From Plantago major (lineage: Eukaryota > Streptophyta > Magnoliopsida > Lamiales > Plantaginaceae), in assembly GCA_026545765.1 (NCBI GenBank), contig CM048843.1, forward strand, positions 87,607,050 through 87,671,049: a stretch of 64,000 nucleotides of DNA, given 5' to 3'. Positions 60,563 through 64,000 of the stretch are shown here, one piece after another. The notes under the pieces are model-generated. The model did not search any database, was not told the DNA's origin, and saw nothing but the letters and a program-made list of their open reading frames with translations. The stretch's first letter is position 1, and each line of letters begins with the position of its first letter. The position numbers and the translations under genes are program-made.

Positions 60563-62655
60563 TTAACCGCGGATGACGGTGACGTTCCATAAACACTTCT
60601 TGAACTTGTTCACTTCAAAGACACATGTATCACCCACTTTCAGTGCATTGTCTTTAACAAATCCCTTCCCAACGCTCAGTTTTGCGTTGCATAGCCCTAA
60701 GACACACCTCGCAGTCCATGTCATGTCCTGAACTTGAAGCTTCAGCTTGTTGCGCTTTGCAGGCAAATGTTTCTTCGCGAAAGATAAGGGAATACTCTGC
60801 TCGGAAGATAAACAATATTACAAATCACAAACTACCTCATCATCAGGCGGCATACATTAACTATATGCAAACATAAGTTACTGTCAAATAGAGTATGAAC
60901 TTACCAAAGCAAATGCATGAGTAACATAAGATGGCTGCATGATTCTTATGCAGACTGGGTTGTCAAATAGAAGAGCTTTAGCCTTTGTATATGTCGTGCA
61001 GTTTTCCTTGTCCGTAATCCTCCTCATCTGATGACGTTCTTCTGCACAAAATAAAACACATAAATGTTTTATTGTCACATGTAAAACTATAAGCCAGAAA
61101 ATATTTCTTCTATACAATTCAAACATGGATTTATGTATCATTTTACCTTTACCATAATCCCTTCTCCTTTTTCTCTTTAGGCTTCTACAGACACCTTTCT
61201 TGACTATAGCAGAATCCTCTGATTCAGATTCATTCACCACTGATATGGGCTCTCGAAAGATGGTAACATTCCACAACAACTTCTTGAGCTTGTTCACTTC
61301 AAACACACAGGCATCACCTACCTTCAGTGCATTCTCCTTGACAAACTTCCCCCATCCAACGCTCATTTTAGCTTCGCATGACATCACCGAGCAACCCACA
61401 GTCCATGATCCCTTCTTCTGGATGTGAAGCGTTAACATGTTCCTCTGTTCAGGTAAATGTTTCCTTGCAAAAGCTACTGGAATCGGCTTTGTAAAAGAAA
61501 CAATTACACAACTATACAATAGAATCGGATAGTACTATTACTGAACTCAGATGATTCACTTACTGAAGCGGATCCATTAGCAACAAAAGATGGTTGTATG
61601 AGACAAATGCAGAACGGATTGTTTGACACGAAAGCTTTAGCCCTTCGATAAGAAACACATGTTTCCTTATCTCTAATCGTAGCCCCTCTACAGTTATCTA
61701 CAGCTAGCACAAACGCAACAATCCGCCAGTTCAAAATAATGCACAAACAAAAACATAACTTCTTCACAAATTAATCAATCTTTGAATGTTAATATACCTT
61801 TTCCATAGTTCCTTTTTAGAGTTGTGTGAACCCCTTTCAAGATTACAGCAGAGTCATCGTCTGATTCGGATACATTCACCTCCGTTCCTGGTAGTACTAG
61901 ATCATCTTCACTAGCAACATCAAGAGGATATTCAATCTCCATGGCAGTCATGTCAAATATGAATACATCAAAATGCGATTTTCCGTCATACTCGAACACC
62001 AGCAAGTGACCAAAGCTTATTGAATAATAATCTTTGAATTCCCCCCATCCATTATATAACCAAGTTTCACCATCAATCTTAGTCAGTTCTACTTGTTTTA
62101 CTGATCCATTAGGAGCCTTAAGAGTAACCATATCACTCAAGTTCTGACCATATCTTTCAATGAAACCTGTTGGAATTCTCTGCAAAACACAACAAGATCA
62201 CAAATATAGCACTGAAAAAAGCAAACAACGAAAAAGGCTAATGATGCTCATCAATAGCATCTTGTAATGAAAAGGTTCTTCTATGCGGTCTCACCCCAAA
62301 TGTACCTGCGAGATCCCTATGAAATAACATATAGATCCGACACAGTTTGTGAATAGTAGGTGCAGTGGGGGCGAGACCAGCATAGTAACATACACATCAT
62401 GAACTGTATATCATCAAGAAGCAAGCATAATAAGGTTAAGACAGCATAAGTAAAAAGAAACAACTATTACATTCCATTCTATTCAGACAGTAAGCAAAAT
62501 GGGAACTTTACGCGGGACGGAGGAAGTAATAAACATGTTTTACTTACAAGTTTATCATCTTGAGGGTTGACAACAATCTTGAAAAATTTGGGAGACCCTG
62601 AGAGATTTGAAGATGAACCAACACCATAATGTTCTTGCTTGCCTTTTCTACCCAT
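60563..62655 (-). CDS. REM-family transcription factor with three B3 domains
   Basis: Six exons in phase: 62655-62548, 62179-61798, 61697-61564, 61486-61147, 61041-60905 and 60796-60563, giving 444 residues. B3-1 (exons 1-2) reads SGSPKFFKIVVNPQDDKLRI, PTGFIERYG, then WGEFKDYYSISFGHLLVFEY. B3-2 (exons 3-4) reads SNNPFCICLIQPSFV and GWGKFVKENALKVGDACVFE, ending LLWNVTIFRE. B3-3 (exons 5-6) reads FDNPVCIRIMQPSYV and GKGFVKDNALKVGDTCVFEV, ending LWNVTVIRG. Each domain is separated by an acidic/Lys-rich linker (SESDDDSAVILKGV, SESEDSAIVKKGV). REM proteins (including VRN1) are nuclear DNA-binding factors of reproductive and meristem tissue. The exon 3-4 and 5-6 pairs look like internal duplications. 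Intron 1 holds a foldback repeat. Confidence 0.92.
62281..62385. repeat. Small foldback in REM intron 1
   Basis: CTATGCGGTCTCACCCC at the left is matched by (rc) CTATGCTGGTCTCGCCCC at the right, with weaker pairing inward (ACCTGCG/ACCTACT). The total is 105 bp. Confidence 0.8.
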
Positions 62656-62902
62656 TTCTTCACTTCAGTGTGTGGTTAGAGGAAGAGACAAAGGTGAAAA
62701 TTTGCTAGTAATACTAATGGGGTTTGTTGTAGCCTAAGGGTGAGAAATTTTCTTGAAAAATGGGCTTGATGATGATAATAATTCATACTTAGCGTGTTTC
62801 TTTCTTCTATCAGGATAGGGTGTAGATGTTATCATGTTACTAGCCTGATAGAGCATGATAACTTTTTTTGAAACGCACAAATGGAGTAAATTAATTATAT
62901 GA
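62656..62902 (-). promoter_or_regulatory. Upstream region of REM gene
   Basis: Leader and promoter of the minus-strand REM gene, bounded by a Tourist-like element on the far side. No clear TATA box was identified. Confidence 0.45.
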
Positions 62903-62905
62903 TTA

Positions 62906-63675
62906 GAGCCGGTTTGGGTGTTTTGTGGTGATATTTTGAAAATACCTACCGAAATATCATGTTTGGTTGTATAAATTTGAAATATTTCAGCCTGTGAAAA
63001 TTCCAAACTCATCAAATACTGGAATTTCTGGTCTGCAAAATTTGTTCTTCGAAATTCCTAAGAGGCTGGTTATTGAGTTATGGTATTTAATCCCAAAACC
63101 CATCTTTTTTACAATTACATCTTTAACCCTCAAAATCATAAACTCATCAGTCACGCCCCTGTTGATTATTGCCGAAGTTCATGTATATCTTTTTCTTCTT
63201 CACGCCCCTTGTGATTATTGCCAAAGTTCTTCATTTTCATTTCAAACAAAAATTCAACACCAGATTTGTATAATCTCTATATCCATGGATTGATAATGAT
63301 TAGATAAAGAAGAATCCCATCATCTGTGATTCTACATATCCTAGCCATCTATAATGTTTTCGTAGAATATTAGTTGAAACTGAACTCTTTGATATAAACA
63401 TGTTGTTGCTTTCTTTATATTGTGATAAGATTTGATTAAAATGGTATTAATTTTCAATAAAAAATATAGCGGAAGGGTATTATAGTATATTACGAGAAAA
63501 CTCGAATTTTTTTTATACCAAACATAGTATTTCAATTCCAAATACCATGTCCGCTAAGTAATACCAAACATTGTATTTATACTTAAATACCAATTGAATT
63601 ACCATGATTTTTTTATCGGACCCAAATACCATGTATTTGTGAATAGGAAATACCACGTTCAAACCAAACGGCCTC
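62906..63675. mobile_element. Tourist-like (PIF/Harbinger) non-autonomous element
   Basis: The ends GAGCCGGTTTGGGTG and (rc) GAGGCCGTTTGGTTTG are flanked by TTA at 62903-62905 and 63676-63678. The inner ends are rich in AAATACCA/TGGTATTT phrases. It is 770 bp and non-coding. TTA target and terminus are those of Tourist elements. Confidence 0.8.
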
Positions 63676-63876
63676 TTATGGTATTTTGAGTTAATTCCGA
63701 GTAGTACAGAAAGTTGAAATTTGATGAGTAGAGTTGTTATTCGAATCGAGCCTTATTGAGGGTTCGGCTAGCTCGTTCGATTAAGTGTTCGAGTTTAACT
63801 TGATGGTGCTCGTTCTTGATATACTATTTGATAGTATATCTTCAATAGCATAATATGAATTTTAAATAGTATATCT

Positions 63877-63880
<4 letters not shown>

Positions 63881-63918
<38 letters not shown>
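63881..63918. repeat. (AT)n microsatellite
   Basis: About 19 AT dinucleotides immediately abutting the Helitron 3' end. Confidence 0.97.
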
Positions 63919-63919
<1 letters not shown>

Positions 63920-63920
<1 letters not shown>

Positions 63921-64000
63921 TAGTATTTATTCACCGCGCTAAGCGCGGTGTCAACTGCATTTTAAAAAAAAATGTTTAAGTCACCATGTCGGATGCTAAT
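63920..64000 (-). mobile_element. Helitron 3' terminus (body beyond the window)
   Basis: Read on the minus strand, the perfect hairpin CACCGCGCT-T-AGCGCGGTG (63932-63950) is followed after 8 nt by CTAG and then host T, inside an AT tract. Helitrons end in a short GC hairpin about 10 nt before CTRR and insert between A and T. The body would extend to the right of position 64000. Confidence 0.72.

Overview
This is nuclear DNA of a flowering plant, a eudicot by its proteins. The evidence is GT-AG introns, AT-rich spacers full of MITEs, and plant-only families: DUF630/DUF632 proteins, SUVR3, REM/B3 factors, PR-10 and polyamine/H+ symporters. Asterid or Lamiales affinity is only an impression. No previously undescribed system is proven. 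The best candidate is a duplicated pair of small secreted proteins with a Tyr-sulfation-like DY motif, beside a REM/B3 gene cluster at 53-63 kb.

Layout. 0.5-5.2 kb: a decayed PIF/Harbinger transposon with both of its genes on the minus strand; the accessory gene is split by a CACTA element with an exact 3-bp target duplication. 7.4-11.0 kb: a four-exon DUF630/DUF632 protein (712 aa). 12.2-13.9 kb: a near-perfect inverted duplication and an F-box pseudogene. 16.3-20.4 kb: the complete 14-exon V-ATPase subunit B gene, with one GC-AG intron. 20.9-22.5 kb: a Mutator-type MITE, a tRNA-Leu(CAA) and a Stowaway-like MITE. 23.1-26 kb: a kelch-like ORF, a broken DUF241 gene and a LINE-like relic. 27.8-31.6 kb: a DNAJC17-like gene and a nodulin-like/NFD4 MFS transporter.

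33.3-37.5 kb: a TTTTAA-rich repeat field, then the histone methyltransferase gene SUVR3. 39.9-41.6 kb: an unusual F-box protein with acidic repeats and a hydrophobic tail. 42.6-46.6 kb: a TIR-bounded composite holding a wrecked MULE transposase/OTU gene and a large foldback. 47.8-49.2 kb: a polyamine-transporter gene. 50.8-51.6 kb: a PR-10 gene. 52.7-53.0 kb: a minisatellite whose period alternates 53/54 bp.

53.9-63 kb: two paralogous secreted proteins, several REM/B3 fragments, a copia gag fragment and one complete six-exon REM gene with three B3 domains. The right edge has a Tourist-like element and the 3' end of a Helitron whose body lies outside the window.

The intact genes are ordinary single-copy or family genes from unrelated pathways (vacuolar acidification, chromatin, transport, defence); nothing suggests co-regulation. 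Most of the remaining structure is transposon nesting and local duplication. Exon limits were set by hand from splice dinucleotides and reading phase; where every phase closes (DUF630 gene, VHA-B, SUVR3, PR-10, REM) confidence is high.
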